A DNA stretch of 64,000 nucleotides. It comes from Lytechinus pictus (Eukaryota; Echinodermata; Echinoidea; Temnopleuroida; Toxopneustidae). The stretch lies in assembly GCF_037042905.1 (NCBI RefSeq), contig NC_087249.1, positions 15,867,901 through 15,931,900 of the forward strand. The letters run 5' to 3'. The translations under genes were made by a program, and so were the position numbers. Positions within the stretch are counted from its first letter, which is position 1, and each line of letters begins with the position of its first letter. A model generated the notes under the pieces. That model did not search any database, was not told the origin of the DNA, and was given only the letters and a program-made list of their open reading frames with translations. Below, one piece after another: positions 37,611 to 52,000 of this stretch.

Positions 37611-37813
37611 CTAAAATGGACAGACCTCGTCATTATCGTTCCTGGAATAGTGATTTAAGGAGGTAGGTCGATCTCCAAACATCATTTCCGCCATATTCTT
37701 CTTACGCTGGGAGCGGAAGAATGTGACGCATGCGCAGGTGAAGATGACCACCAAGACAATTCCCAGCCCTGGAACAAGTCCAGCAATGAGGGCGACGTTC
37801 ATTGTACCACCTG
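37611..37813 (-). CDS. Last exon: transmembrane helix and cytoplasmic tail
   Basis: Terminal exon of 203 bases from acceptor ATTCCTTCAG to a TAG stop at 37611-37613. About 66 residues: AGGT, a hydrophobic helix running from MNVALIAGLVPG through IVLVVIFTCACVTFF, a stop-transfer cluster RSQRKK, then a tail of about 34 residues ending NDNDEVCPF. The tail contains NHYSRND, which has no clear kinase or endocytosis consensus. Orientation predicts a type I membrane protein. Confidence 0.9.
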
Positions 37814-40800
37814 CTGAAGGAATGTCAGAGTAGTTGCAAACAGTAACACAGATTTCCAATAAGGCAGTCCTAATGACGTCGTCGTTCCTTTATTAATGCA
37901 TTGTTTCAGACTATTTGGAGTCGCTTCGAAAACAGTAAATGAGAAATACTTGTCAAATTACATCATCATGGTTGCTACAGATTGTGACAACGACGTACAT
38001 TTTCCTTTGTAATATGCCAAGGGTAATTAATAGAGTATAATGTGCCTTAAAGGTCAAGTCCACCCCAGGAAATTGCTGACTTGAATATATAGTGAAAAAT
38101 CAAACTTGCACAGTGCTGAAAATTTCATCAAAATCGGATGTAAAATAAGAAAGTTATGACATTTTAAAGTTTCGCTTATTTTTCACAAAACAGTGATATG
38201 CACAGCATTACTAGGTGAGTTAGTCGATGATGTCCATCACTCACTATTTATTTTGTTTTTTATTGTTTGAATTATACAATATTTCATTTTTTTATAGATT
38301 TGACAATACGGACCAACTTGACTGAACGCTAATTCCACATGTTCAGGGAGGATTTAATCGTTGTATCACTTGACAATGAGGAGAAAATTAGAATATTTCA
38401 TATTTCATATAATAATATACAAAAGAAATATAGTAAGTGGATGACGTCATAGTTTCCTCATATGCATACCAGCCAGGATGTGCATATTACTGTTTTATGA
38501 AATTAAGCGAAACTTTAAAATGTCATAACTTTCTTATTTTAAATCCAATTTTGATGAAATTTTCAGTGTTATGCTCGTTGGATTTTTCTCTTATTATTCA
38601 AATCAATTTTTTGTTGGGGTGGACTTGTCCTTTAAATTACTTTTATGCAACTGGACCCGGTCACACCCTTTTTAAAAATTACGGTCACAGACTCGATTCC
38701 TGATACTCTAAACGTCTTGTGTGTTGTCATTGACGTGCTCATTCTGCTAGTTCATTTTTTGTTTTGAATCTACGCTTTTATGAATCTACGCCTTTGACTT
38801 TGTAACCATTGAAAGAATTGAAACCTGAACATTTTCAGGCAAAAATATACACTTTCTACTCTATGAAATAGTTTGCGTGTGATTTGTAATGTGCTATTAT
38901 GTTCTACAAAGGACGGTATAAGTTTGAAACTCACCGATATCACTTCGTGTTTCGTCTGGGTCAGATGGAGATGCTAGGGGAAGAAAAAGAAAGTTTGCTT
39001 TAACCAATGATGGGTGCTAACATCTAAAGGAGGGTTTTGTTCTCTGCTAGATAAACTGCAGTGGCTGGCTGTTCTATTTTTTTATCTTCTTTTCTTCGAA
39101 ATATACTTCTTTTCACGCTTGTTATTATTACATGTACTGCTCTTATTATCTTGTTTTCCCCATTGTAAATATTGTGATTATGTTTGTGATTGCAAAACAA
39201 ATAAAACACGTGAAAAAAAAGTCTGGTTAAAGTATGAGAGATCGGATAAGATTATAGGATAAATCAACAGATTTTTATTAATGAATGAAACAGTCTTGGT
39301 GATGATTCGAAGATGTTAAATGTATTGAGACCATATGAACACGTGAACAGAATATAGAAAGCTTTGTGTTGTTAAAAATTTAAACCATCCTCCAAATATT
39401 CATAATTACGATAACCGGTATTTTATATTTAAATACAAACTATGATGGTCTCATTGTGTATATGGTAATGACATGCAGATACGAATAAATAAACAATTAA
39501 TCAATAACTATAAAAAAATGCCATGATTTCAATTTGATCAGAACTAATGTCAGTACATCCATTAGATATCAAATCATTATGCTTCCCACGCACACGGGGG
39601 GAAACCGGAAACATTATGGAAAATACTGTTCCTACCAAGAAAACAATATCGGCCGGGTAGTGAAGCTGGGTAGAGGTCGTCATAACCCTCATTGCATAGG
39701 CAACCGAATCCAAGTCCTGGATCGGTGTTGATGCAAAGGGCGTTAGTGTCACAATCGTGGCTTCCATCAGCGCATTCATCTACTTCAGTGATTTCTATAA
39801 AGACAAAAAAATAGGTATGTATTGTACACACAAACACGCACCCACACACACATGAACCTGCCTATTCCTACAAGGTTGTGCAATCGACAAATTTTATATA
39901 TTTTCTGAATTTCTTGAATTTATTATAACCATCAGAGATGCAAAAGAAATGAAGGGGGTGGGGATATCTAGCATTATATAGGAGGCCTAAAGTTATAATT
40001 GCATTGCGGAGGAAAAACAATAATAGGAAAGAAAATTAAGAACATCACAGATACGAAATTATTAAATAAAGTTGAAATTAGTGATAGTGTATGCTTTATA
40101 TTATTATTATTATCATTATTATTATTATTTACGTACTGCGCTTTTCCCAAATTGGCCCAAAGCGCTTACAACAAAAGAAGACATCAAGTATAGATTGAAA
40201 TTGTAATCCTAAAACTCTGGACATGAAAAAAAAGTATTTAGTCCCTTTTTAAATGAAGGGAGAAATGGTGACTGTCGGAGTGAAAGAGGTAACTTGTTCC
40301 AATATTTTGAAACAGGTACAGTGAAAGTCCTATCCCCAGCCAGTTTCCGTGTAATTTTGTAGGTTAGCCGAAGTGGGTCACTGGAGGCTCGTACATTCAT
40401 GCGAGGGGTGTACAAGGTCAAGCAATCATTTAGATATTGAGGTGCCTGTTTGTTAAGAGATTTGAAAACTAACAAAAGTAACTTGAAAACTATTCGATGC
40501 CTTTACACGGAGGTGTACGGAAATGCGCGGTTTCTACAAGGATAGCCAAGGTAGCACTAGTATAGGGATCTGCTTGGTACGCTACATGGAGTCCACACGG
40601 AATACATGGATGTTACATGGTCCTTACATGGACCTCACGGTGGCTGAAGGTCTCTATTGGGATATCTCTAGAGCATTGACCAAGATTGAAGTTTTATTTT
40701 TATTTTTCAACGTACACATACATGGTCATGAACACGGACTATTGTTCATGTACGCAAACAATGGAGAATTTTCCACCCCGGATATAGCCTCCCGGATGCA

Positions 40801-43800
40801 TTCGGTAGCTACACGGATGTACAAGGTGGCTACAAGGATAAAGACGGATGATTATCCGTCCGTGTACCCCGGGATGAAAAATTGAACATGTTCAATTTTC
40901 TCTCGGATATGCCGGTACATCAAGGATGGCGCCGGATGAGTAGCCAGTGTGTACACAGGTGTAATCCCTGACTGTACACGGATGACCCCGGATTGACAAT
41001 CCGGGATGGTCCGTGTTGCATCCGTGAAGGTGTAAAAGGGACTAAAGAGGAAGCCAATGTATCGAGTCAAGGAGTGGTTTGGACGCGTGGAATCTTGTTA
41101 CTTGATAAATCAGGCGAGCAGCCCAATTTTGAAGACGTTGAATACGATTTCATTGAGCATGTTGAGTAACAGGTATGTTGGAGAGAAGGCCATTACAGTA
41201 ATCTAAGCGAGACAGAACGAGAAACGTTTTGCATTGTTACAGGCTGATTGATATATCTTCTTATCCGAGAAATATTCCTTAAGTGAAAAAGTTACTGTAG
41301 TGCATATTTGAGAAACACGATCGAACATTGACATTTGTCTATCGAATATCACACCACGATTTTTGACAGTAACTGAAGGCTTATGAATATATCGCCAACC
41401 TTTAGCTTTCAGATCTGGCAGATTATGTAAAGTGTGGGAAGAGGCTGCTACGAAGAATTCTGTTTTTGTGTCATTCAATTTCAATTTATTGACTGTCATC
41501 CGATTTCTAATATCTGAAATGCATTTCTGGAGTCTAAACAAAGCAACAACTAAATATCCTGGTATTTTAGGGTTAAATGAAATATACAACTGGGTATCAT
41601 CAGGATAAAGATGGTAGTTGATACTATGATGTGTAATAATATTCTTACAAAAATTTGATGACAGTTGGAATATCAGTATTTAAAGATATTGGAAAAAATA
41701 TATATACATTTAAAAACGCTATTTTACGGTTTTGCAGTACCAAACACTTGTTTATATATACATTTGGAAATAAAACATGGCAGCTTACTTCCCAGCTAAA
41801 TTGCATATACGTATATGTACGGTAACGTACCCAGAAAACCTTACCAGGAATAGCAAACATCTTTTAACAAACAAAAATGGCAAGTAAAAATCGAACATCA
41901 TACCCCCCCCCCGAAAAAAAAAATCAAGTTAGGCTCTTTCCCCCTACACCCCCACCACTATACGTACCTGCAACATTAAGTGATGCCATGTTAATACGAA
42001 GGCTGGTATTGTCAGCTGTAAGATGATCTTGGCCTTCTATCATTTCCTGCATGAGAGCGTCGGTCAAAGTGGTCTCATCACCGACGAAGGTTTCATCTAC
42101 GGAGACAGCAGAATCTACACCAAGACTACCATTGAAATACCCCAAGACCACAGAAGTGATGACACCCCCAACACCTCTGGCTTTTAATACCCTCGGTATC
42201 TGTAAGTAAGACAAACGTGACAGAGTTTGTACAGAAATCAGTCATAAGTGTATGTCATTGAGTTTTGAAAAAAACGTGTATCAATCATTTCATGTCACAA
42301 TAAAAAAAAAGGTGTGACTAGGATCCCCTTGCATAAAAGTTACTATAATGGTAACTTTGCCACCCCATAGTACCCACCATGGCAAGAATGATTAACAGCC
42401 AATCAGTATAGGAGTCCATGAAAGATACCATTGGATGACAATGACTTTAAGAGTAACTTTTATGCAACGGGGCCAAGGGCTTCAATCTCGAAATTCTATC
42501 CTCCATTTTGGAGCTTAGTTTACAGGCGCACGCCCCAACTCCTGGTTTTACACATATTCAGAACAGACCTTACCATTGAATGGGAGGATAAAATACATAT
42601 AAACAGGGTGTTGTTTGAGTAAACATGACAAAATTAAATGCTTAAATAATACGGTAATAACAAAAAGAAATATGATAATAATAATAACCTCTTAAAAACA
42701 AGTCTATTCTCTTTTGGACAGTGCTAGAGATTAAATCTCCCAAGAATGTGATGAAGCTTTGGAAACAGAGTTCTCTTATAAACAAATCACATGTTAATAT
42801 CAGAAACGGCACAAGACCTTGAGTTGTTTTAAAAAGATGTTCGTAATAAAAATAAAGCAAATGACTGCATCATGCGTGTTTGTTATTTTATTCAGACCCA
42901 AAATAACTTTAATATCCCCTTCCGCTAAACATGCTAAATGTAAAATCAAATCGTTTTATTATGTCTAATTATCACTGTATTCGTCTCTCAAAGTGACTAA
43001 GTTACAATGGTTGGAATTCTATATGAAAGGCTTCAGCTTTTACGCGCTCTGCGATTCAAGGAATACATTCCTGCCAGGAACCCATGTACCTTACCCAAGT
43101 ACATCTAGACATTTCTAGCAGGAAATCTTTCAATATAATGCTGCCATCAACCCATATTGGGTAAGTGGGGAGCTGGCAGGAATGTAGGCCTATCCCTTGA
43201 AACGCAGTGCGCGTGACAGTTGTTCTACTTAAAAAAACAAGGTTAATTATCAGATAACACTGCATTGCTCTAAAGTGGTCAGATATTTCTGATAAAGTAA
43301 GTGGTATATAAGCAAGACTAGTATAATTATCATGGATATGATATTTACCACATATCTAATTACTTCTGCACCGGCGATATATTCTGCGCTCTGCGGATCT
43401 CTGTACGCGGCGTCAAAGTTTACTTGAACACCGTTGATAGCAAGGAGAATGTAGGATATTCTTAACAGACGACTTGCTGTGAGGAGGTGAAAAAATGGCG
43501 GTACCAGCAGTTCGTTAGTGAATCCAATAATAAAGATATAGAATCCATGGCTAAAATGTTTCAAGCTTTCCTCAAACTTGGTTTTTTTAAATGTGATATT
43601 TATATTATTCCTAGATCGTTTAAAAGTGTGTAATTAAATTATTGTGTAACATTAAGGAATTAGCATTTTTTTATAGTGAAAAAATATTAAATTCAAAATT
43701 CCTGCCTGAAATTGAAAAAAAAATCAATGGGACATTAGATTACGATTTGCCCAAAAATAGAAATATAATATTTACTTCTTTACTATATTAATTTTACTAT

Positions 43801-46800
43801 CTTCTTGTATAGGTGTGACACAGAGATTGACCAACTGAAATATATATGAAAAAGCAAGATTTTTCTATCAAATTGTAAAAAAAAAGTGTGTAGTTTTATG
43901 TCTGTTTGTTAATTTTTCAAATTCCCCTGTAAGAATGACAATCATTTTTTGTATGGCTATCCTTTTTATTAACAACTTCTTTGATACTGAATTGTGGCTA
44001 GAAATTATGACCCCAACCATTCTTTGTAATAGTATTTTTATTCATACTTATACAAAATCTTCTATTGGTCATTATGATCTACTAAAAGTAAGCAAACGGG
44101 GGATTGGCCCTCACCTTTGCTGCATCGAGATACACCATTTCCTATTTCTCTCCTGAACCATGTGGTTCGACATCGGCACGAAGAGATTACACATCTTTCC
44201 TGTTCCAAAACACAGCTCTGGGAACATGACTCTGGTTAAAAATCCAAATTCCAAGATTTAATATCAGATGGGACCATTAAATGTCATTTGTTTTCATGCA
44301 ACCTTTCTTGTTCCAAAAATTTAATTCTGCTTTGAACTAGACAAGTTGTTTTATCTTAGAAACTATATCAACATAACTTTAAAAAATAACCAATGGCCCC
44401 CAAGTTCCTTTTACCATTTTCAGAAGTTAAATTGATTGAACACCGAGAAGTCCTTATTTTCTAGTGAGGTACACTGTGTGCAACCGAACAGGAATGTCAT
44501 TTTAATAAAATAAAACATAAAATCTTATATTGATAAAAAACAGACACTCATAATATTTTGTAATCACTATTTGCCCAATATTCTAAGTTAATCCACATGG
44601 TAAAACAGTCAATCAGCTCAAAGTTGCATTCAGCACTATTCCTGCATATGATCACGGTGATACCCAAAGTGGACTTATGTTCTGTACTCCACGCAGTAAT
44701 AGACCTATCTGAATCAAAGCAAACTGACCTACCTTCACATACGCCATTCACAGGAGCTCTGCCATCTTGACATACGCATACTCCTTGGAAGCAAGTCTGA
44801 GTATCCTCACAAACTACGTCATTGCACCTCAGATCTAATTCCCAGCGTAAGAAAAGTATGGAAGTATATATTAGTAGAATCAAGTAAACTCCATTTCTGT
44901 CTAGGGGTATCATTAATTTATGATCATTGGATGATTCCTAATATGTTAAGTAAATCAATCCTCACAAAAAGTAATAATATTCTTCATCGTGTTCATTAAG
45001 TCTGGTTCAATCCCGAGCCCTCTTGCAGGTAGAAAATAGAACCCCTTCAACATGATGTTCATGTTGAGAAGAAAGAGGAATAGTTAAAGGTTTGGGGTGA
45101 ATTATACAAGATAATGTAATTATAATGTAATTGTTATATTGCTAAGGAATTCGAATAACATTTACCATTTTGGCACATCATGCCTGTGAATCCGGAAGGA
45201 CAGGTACAGGTAAACGTTGTAGGCTCCTGATTACAAGTACCCCCGTTCATACATGAATCGATTTGACATGCTATTGTTGGAGTACCAGCTGTACAAGGAC
45301 AAAGCAATATATACACAACGTGCGTAGTGACATCAGTATATATATATATATAAATATATATTCTTTCTTTTTTTCGATTATTTCAAGTGAAGATTTTGAA
45401 CGATTCCCGCATATTTTCAAACTATATTTCCCTTGTTACGCTACCAATTATAGCATGTATAATGACAGTACCAAAGTATTGATATCTGATGTTCGTTTTT
45501 ATAAAGCTACAGGAGTGTTACAAATCACGTTAAAGTATTAACCGAGAAACGGGAATTTATACCCAGACATTTAAATCTAATGTCTAATTAACTATCACAT
45601 TGATAACGTATCATCAAGGTGAAATAAAGCAAAATAATCTACTTCGCAAACTGGCAAATTCATCTCATCATTAGCATGATGGGTAGGGGCACTCTGCGAG
45701 CAACTGTCCAAGAAATTGCCTTTTTTCTATAACGGTTTATCTGAACACGGTACAATTATAATTTAATCAATATAAGCATGTAATTCTAAGCCCTCTTGTA
45801 ATGATATATCTTTTAATAAAAAAGACAGGGAAGTAATATTACGACTGCACTGTGGGTTTTCTATGGAATTCTCATATCCCTCGTAACAGCTACACTGGAA
45901 AGTCCCCAGTCTATTGACACAGAAACTGTTAGCATCAGCACTGCATGGCAAAGTTGAACATTTATTGATACCTGTTGACAAAACGACGATGAAAGCGGTA
46001 TATAAATAAAAGTACATGTTATCTAGGACCACAATGAATAATGTTAATATTCGATTAACATTATATTGAATGGGGTTGTGATCGGTTTGTACCGTGCGTA
46101 TAAAAAAAAAGTTTACACTTTGAAAAAATCTTGTAAAATTATACATTTGTAATATCCTGAAGATTTTTCCACAGATCCATTTAAGCAAATGACGATATAA
46201 CTGTCGAAAAATATTTCCGCTTGAGTGAGCACCACTTACTTTTAAAAAGTTAGTGAAAAATGATTTGCGCAGAACTTTGAAATAGTTATGATATTAAAAG
46301 TATACCTTAATCATGAAGAACACGTATAACTTAGCTAGTAAAATTGATCTGAAGATATCTTTTACCTTTTTAAACTTGTTTCCTTGCCCAAAACACTTCG
46401 AAGGGTGCATTGCGCCCCACCCCACTCCCCCACACACGGAGGCCATCGTGACGATATTTGCTTTACACTGAGCTGTGATTTACATGAAATGGCTTAGGCT
46501 TGATTTTCATTTTGTTAATCATTGTCAAGCTTTGAAAAAGTGCGGAGAAACAAGTATTAAATGAAAAATGAAATGTAAACCCACTTCAAATGATAAAAAC
46601 TTAGTGAAAAAATGCTGGAGATGTCTGATATAAACTTTTGTTCAGATTCAGTTATGTCCTCAGATCCGGCTGGTACGAAAAGGGTAAAGGTCGTGCTTAC
46701 TAAGTGTTGAAATTTCAATTTGGGTGGCAAAATTGTTACAAAATGCTTGAATGTATCCGTTTTATTTCAATTGACTAAAATTGCAAGGGCAATGTATGAG

Positions 46801-49008
46801 AAATGTTTCGCAGGGTAAGTTTGATTTCGCCCTTTCCCCTTGACACAGCGTGAAAACGAGCATTTCTGCGCAAACAGATTTCTGCGAGCTTTACAAAAAC
46901 GGACAGTGCTCACTCAAGTGTAACATTCTGTCAAAACTTTTACTTTCATTTGATAGATAAGACCCAAAACCAAGATTATATGTGACAAAATTACCCACAT
47001 GTTGTATATTTTTTAATTCCCAGGGTTTTTTCAAAGTGTAAACTTTTTTTTGATACGCACTGTATAGTCCCTTTAATCTTTTTCTTTGCTGTATTTATTT
47101 GCATTAGTTTGCATAAAGCCTAAATTATTCAGGAATCCAAACCAACCTTGCAAGTATAAGTATATACTTTTCCTCAGTAAATGCCTATACTGATCTTATC
47201 ATCGCCCGGAGGGGGGGGGGGCAAAGTGTAAATTATAGTCGTCCATAGATTGAAAAATTACCTAAAACAACAACAAGAAATGGTTTCTTCGATCAATCTC
47301 AGGGTACTCTAAACGTTGGTAACGTTTCCCTGCCCATACAATTTCTCATATTATATTTTCATGACTAATACCCTTTTTAAGACCATGAGATCAATCGTAT
47401 TGAAAAGTTTACTTTTATACCCCTTATTTTGTCAATTGTATACCTTTAATGGACAAGCATGGTGTCAACTTCTAATGACGGTGGGAGCTCCCGTCTCCCG
47501 TACAAACTGTAACATTAAATGGGAGGTAAGATAATTGCCACCTCAGTAAAATATTATATTTTAAAATGTCCAAAGAATAATGGCTCCGTTTTATCCATAC
47601 AACCCTAAGAAGAATGGAATGGGGAGATGGGGAAAAACAGGAAAAGAAAATTAGTTGACAACCAACTTGCAAATATTAATATTTATTAAAGAAAAAAATC
47701 TTACTCTCGCATCCGATTTGGTCAGATAGAAGACCGTTTGCCATGCAATAAACTGTTGAATTCCCGACGAGATTATATCCAGTTGGGCAGCTAAAATCGC
47801 ATTCTGTATTCTCAGTAATTTTCGTTCCTGCCGGACATGCACTGTTAATATTGGTTAGTGGGGATATGTAGTCAACTTCACAGAGAACTGGGAGAAAAGT
47901 TTAACGAAATATGATTTAATATCGAAAAAAAATCTTACTTAACATGACTCTACTCAATCCATTCTTTGCTCAAGTTTTGAGCACAGATAGAATAGTACGA
48001 TTAAAATTAATTGACCCGTTAAAAAAGGGTTGCCATCAAACACATATCAAACATTCAAACAGGACTTTATTTTCAAATAATGAAACAAGCGTATTTGAGT
48101 CTTTCGCTTGATCTTTTGTAACGGTCCGATTTCTAGTTAAATTCGAAGGTACCGATGTTCAAGGCAAATGGATGAGGGAAAAACTGATCTTAATCTTACG
48201 TCAGGACGGGTCTGCTATAAAATGTGTAGATCTATTTATGAGGGGAAAAACAGTCGTTCCAGTTACACTTACTGGCAGAGGCGTCGATCCTGGGGGGGGG
48301 CAGGGGGGCGATCGCCCCACCAATGAAAATATTGGGGGGCAAACATATCGTTTTGCCCCCCCAATAATTCCGCATGTGTAAAAAATAAAATAAGATTGTA
48401 ATGTTACACATAAATCAGCAAGCGAGATCGAAATACACAATTCGTTCTTTATTTAAAATCATGCTCAAAATGTCCGCTTTTCAGATTGGAATATAAAAAT
48501 TTTCAGCTCGCGCTTCGCGCTCGCATCATTTCTGTAGCAAAAACCCATACTTTTCATGATTAATAGGTGAATAGAATGTCCCGTTTTCAGTTCTAAGCCT
48601 CAAAATAACTCGCGGTTCGATTTGCAATAATCTTTTGTTGGATATATATCTTGTTCTTAATTAAAAACGTCCATTAATCTCAATTTTTTTCTGATCAAAA
48701 TATCATAATTTTCAGCTCGCGCTTCGCGCTCGCATCTATTGTTTTTTAGATACCCATCTTAATCATTGGTACCAAAAATGCATAGAATATCAAGCTTACA
48801 GGTCAGAATATAAAGAAATTTCACCTCCGGCTCTCGGCACTTGCATTATCTGTGTAGTGAGATATGTATCCTCATGACAAACAGTCCTAAACAGGCACCT
48901 TTTTCCTGTTATCAGATCAGTATACAAAAAAATTTCAGCTCGCGCTTCGCGCTCGCATTAATTTGATGTTGAGATTTGTGTCTCTATCTCATGAGTCATA
49001 TACATATT

Positions 49009-49046
<38 letters not shown>

Positions 49047-52000
49047 AGGGTGTGTGTGTGTATAGATATATATATATATAAAGGCATATAAGGGTGTGTG
49101 TGTGTGTGTGTGTGCGGGTGAGTTTGTTTGTTTTGTGTGATCGAGCGCCTTTGGAAAGTTGATTAATGATTTTGCCCCCCCCCCCCCAATCTGAAAAATG
49201 GATCGACGCCCCTGCTTACTGGTACAATGCGGAAGGGATCCGGTAAGTTGTCCACCAACTCCACATCTTGCAATATCGTCACCTTCAAGAAGATATCCCT
49301 CAGCACATCCAAACCTACACTCAGTCGGCCAATCAACATTAGATTTCGAGTCACATGATCCGTTCAGAGGCAAAGTATATTCCCAAACAGGACATATGAT
49401 AACTGGAAATAATACGAAAGAAATGAGCATATCCAATTATTTGAATGTTCTCTTATGGTTAGGAGCATTGTAGATGGGCAATTCCATAAAATCAGGGGCG
49501 TAAATTAAAACGTCGATTCATCTTTAAATGCAGTCAAAGTGCTTAAATTGCCCAATTTTGCATTCTAAAAATGCAAACTTTCTTGTGTGTTCGCTCCGCT
49601 CCCGCGCTCAATGTAATCTTACAGGATTTTGGCCATGACAAATCCCTACGTTTAGCATATTGCAAATATTATATCCCCTTCATCATGAAAGTATGGTTAT
49701 AATACGTCCATGTACAAATTGTAAGATATCAATAACTTTTAAATATAGTTTGATCATAAACCAACTAAAACATCCTTTGAATACACTAGCGTGAATGTAG
49801 GGGGTCATACTAACCTAGCATCTTTGTGGATGCGGGGGATAATCTGTACAAAAAAATATCGGTATACTTTATACTTCCAGTTAAGAGTAGGCCTACGATG
49901 AGTTACTGATAACATTGACCAAATTAATACCGTTAATGAACACAGAGGCAAGTTAGGACAGCAATATTTCCCTCACACTTTACAGTTTTATCTGTTTATA
50001 GGAGGGTTTAAATCACATTAATCCCATAACAATCTAATAAATATTTCAAACATGATTTTTCCCCAATATTTTTATTGTTGCATCACCTCCCAATATAATC
50101 TTTAACCACATTTAACCGGTGAGCAAATGAGTTTTCATTGAACAAAATATGGACCGTTCAATACCTATTTGCTCTTTTTATTTCCTTTTCCTTTTCTTAT
50201 GTAGTTTAATTTATTGATAATCTACCTTGATCATATTCTGTAATTATATGCACACCATTTTGAAAGACTGAAGCAATTTTTCAAGGCTCGCCGACTTCGC
50301 TCACTCGAAGCATTTCTTCCATCATTACACACCCCTTGAAAGACGATTTTGGTCATCATTCTTTATTCCAACATTGAGAATTTGCTCGCTCGCATATTTA
50401 CTGTAATTCATATTTTATATCTTAACAAATCCATTACAATATAGCCTTCGAACAAATTCATGATAGGCTTTTAACTGAAAGATATAATGTACACATTTAC
50501 AGTATGTACACATACGTATACACTGCCCGTGATGTGATAATTACCCCGTGATCACTTAAAAGAGGTTTTTGGGCATCATTTTGTCTTCCAACTACTGAAA
50601 ATCTGCTCGCTCGCTTCGCTCGCATATTGATATTAATTGTAAATCATTGCTTTATAGCTATAACAAATCTTTATAGGCTTTTAACTGAAATATGGGGGAA
50701 TTATGTATATGGTCATAAACCACCGTATACACGTACACAGCCCTTGGTGTGGGGGTGTCCCCAAAATTTTGAATTTTCAGATCAATATATTGCTATCATC
50801 CACTGCCCCCACCCCCCCCCCCCCCCCCCCACTGCTCGGACCGGATTTACGCTAGTGCATTATGTACGTCCGACCACCTATATGTGGGACCTTCATGATT
50901 TTTTTTTTTGTCTCTGATTTCTTGTTCTTTTGACAGTCTGTAATTCCCCTAAATGACCATGACCTGGTCAGTTTATGAAGTGAAGTAAAACTTGAGAAAA
51001 ATGGGGGTCGGACGTACAAAAAAGTTGATAACTTTATGGGACTGCCCTCGTACATGTTGAGTTCGTTATGCTCTTGTACTTCAATCAAGATATTTTATTT
51101 CAACATACGTATGGCGGCCTAACCAATAAAAAACAAATCATTCCGCTCATCAAATTATACATATTTGCAAAAATAGAGAGGGAATAGAAGCGTGACCGCC
51201 TTACTAGTACAACTTTGGAAGTGATCCGTTGAACCGTCCACCCAGACCACACATTACAATATCACCCCCTTCAAGGACATATCCCGGTGCACACTCAAAC
51301 CTACATATCGTTGGCCAATCAACACTTGAGTTTGAGTCACATGACCCGTTCAGAGGCGGAATATAGTTCCCAACAGGACAGGGAATGACTAGAAATATTT
51401 CAAAAGAAATTGTATATCCAATTATTCAATCGCTATGGTTTAGAGTCATTCCGACTCTAAACCAAAGCGATGATCTGGGCGATTTAGTTCCGATCGACCG
51501 ATACTTGAAAACAAGTATTGCTTTCTAACAATATCTAGTGAGTCAAATAAAAACTAAAACACCCACGTTGATTAGCCACAGCCCAAAACGGGACTTCGTC
51601 GTTTACTGGCAACGTAGCATACCAATCATGACGTTCTTTCCAAAAATTCGTATGGAAAATTGATGCGACTTACTTATCAAAGTACATAATCCTTAAAAAG
51701 AGTCTCAGATTCTTAACTCACTATTCAACATTTTGATCGACTTATAATGTGATTGTGTCTACCAACTAAAAACAAAGTTCATATCCACAATATTTATATT
51801 ACAAAAAATGCGTGGCTGTCTTACTGTTACAATCTGGAATTGATCCGTTGAGCTCTCCACTAAGTCCACACCTTGCAGTATCGCTTCCTTCAAAGAGATA
51901 CCCTTCAGCACATTCAAACCTGCACTCCAATGACCAATCAACACTAGAGTTCGAGTCACACGACCCAGTCAGCGGCCAAGTATAGTCCCAAACAGGACAG

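Noticed and set aside
47651..47842. 63-codon minus-strand ORF at CCP14 starting with Met
   Set aside because: Wrong frame: the CCP pattern with six cysteines is in the alternative minus frame of the same exon.
49008..49219. C-terminal extension of the CCP13 exon ORF
   Set aside because: The frame continues past a valid donor into the hAT element and its TA/TG microsatellite; the exon ends at 49220.
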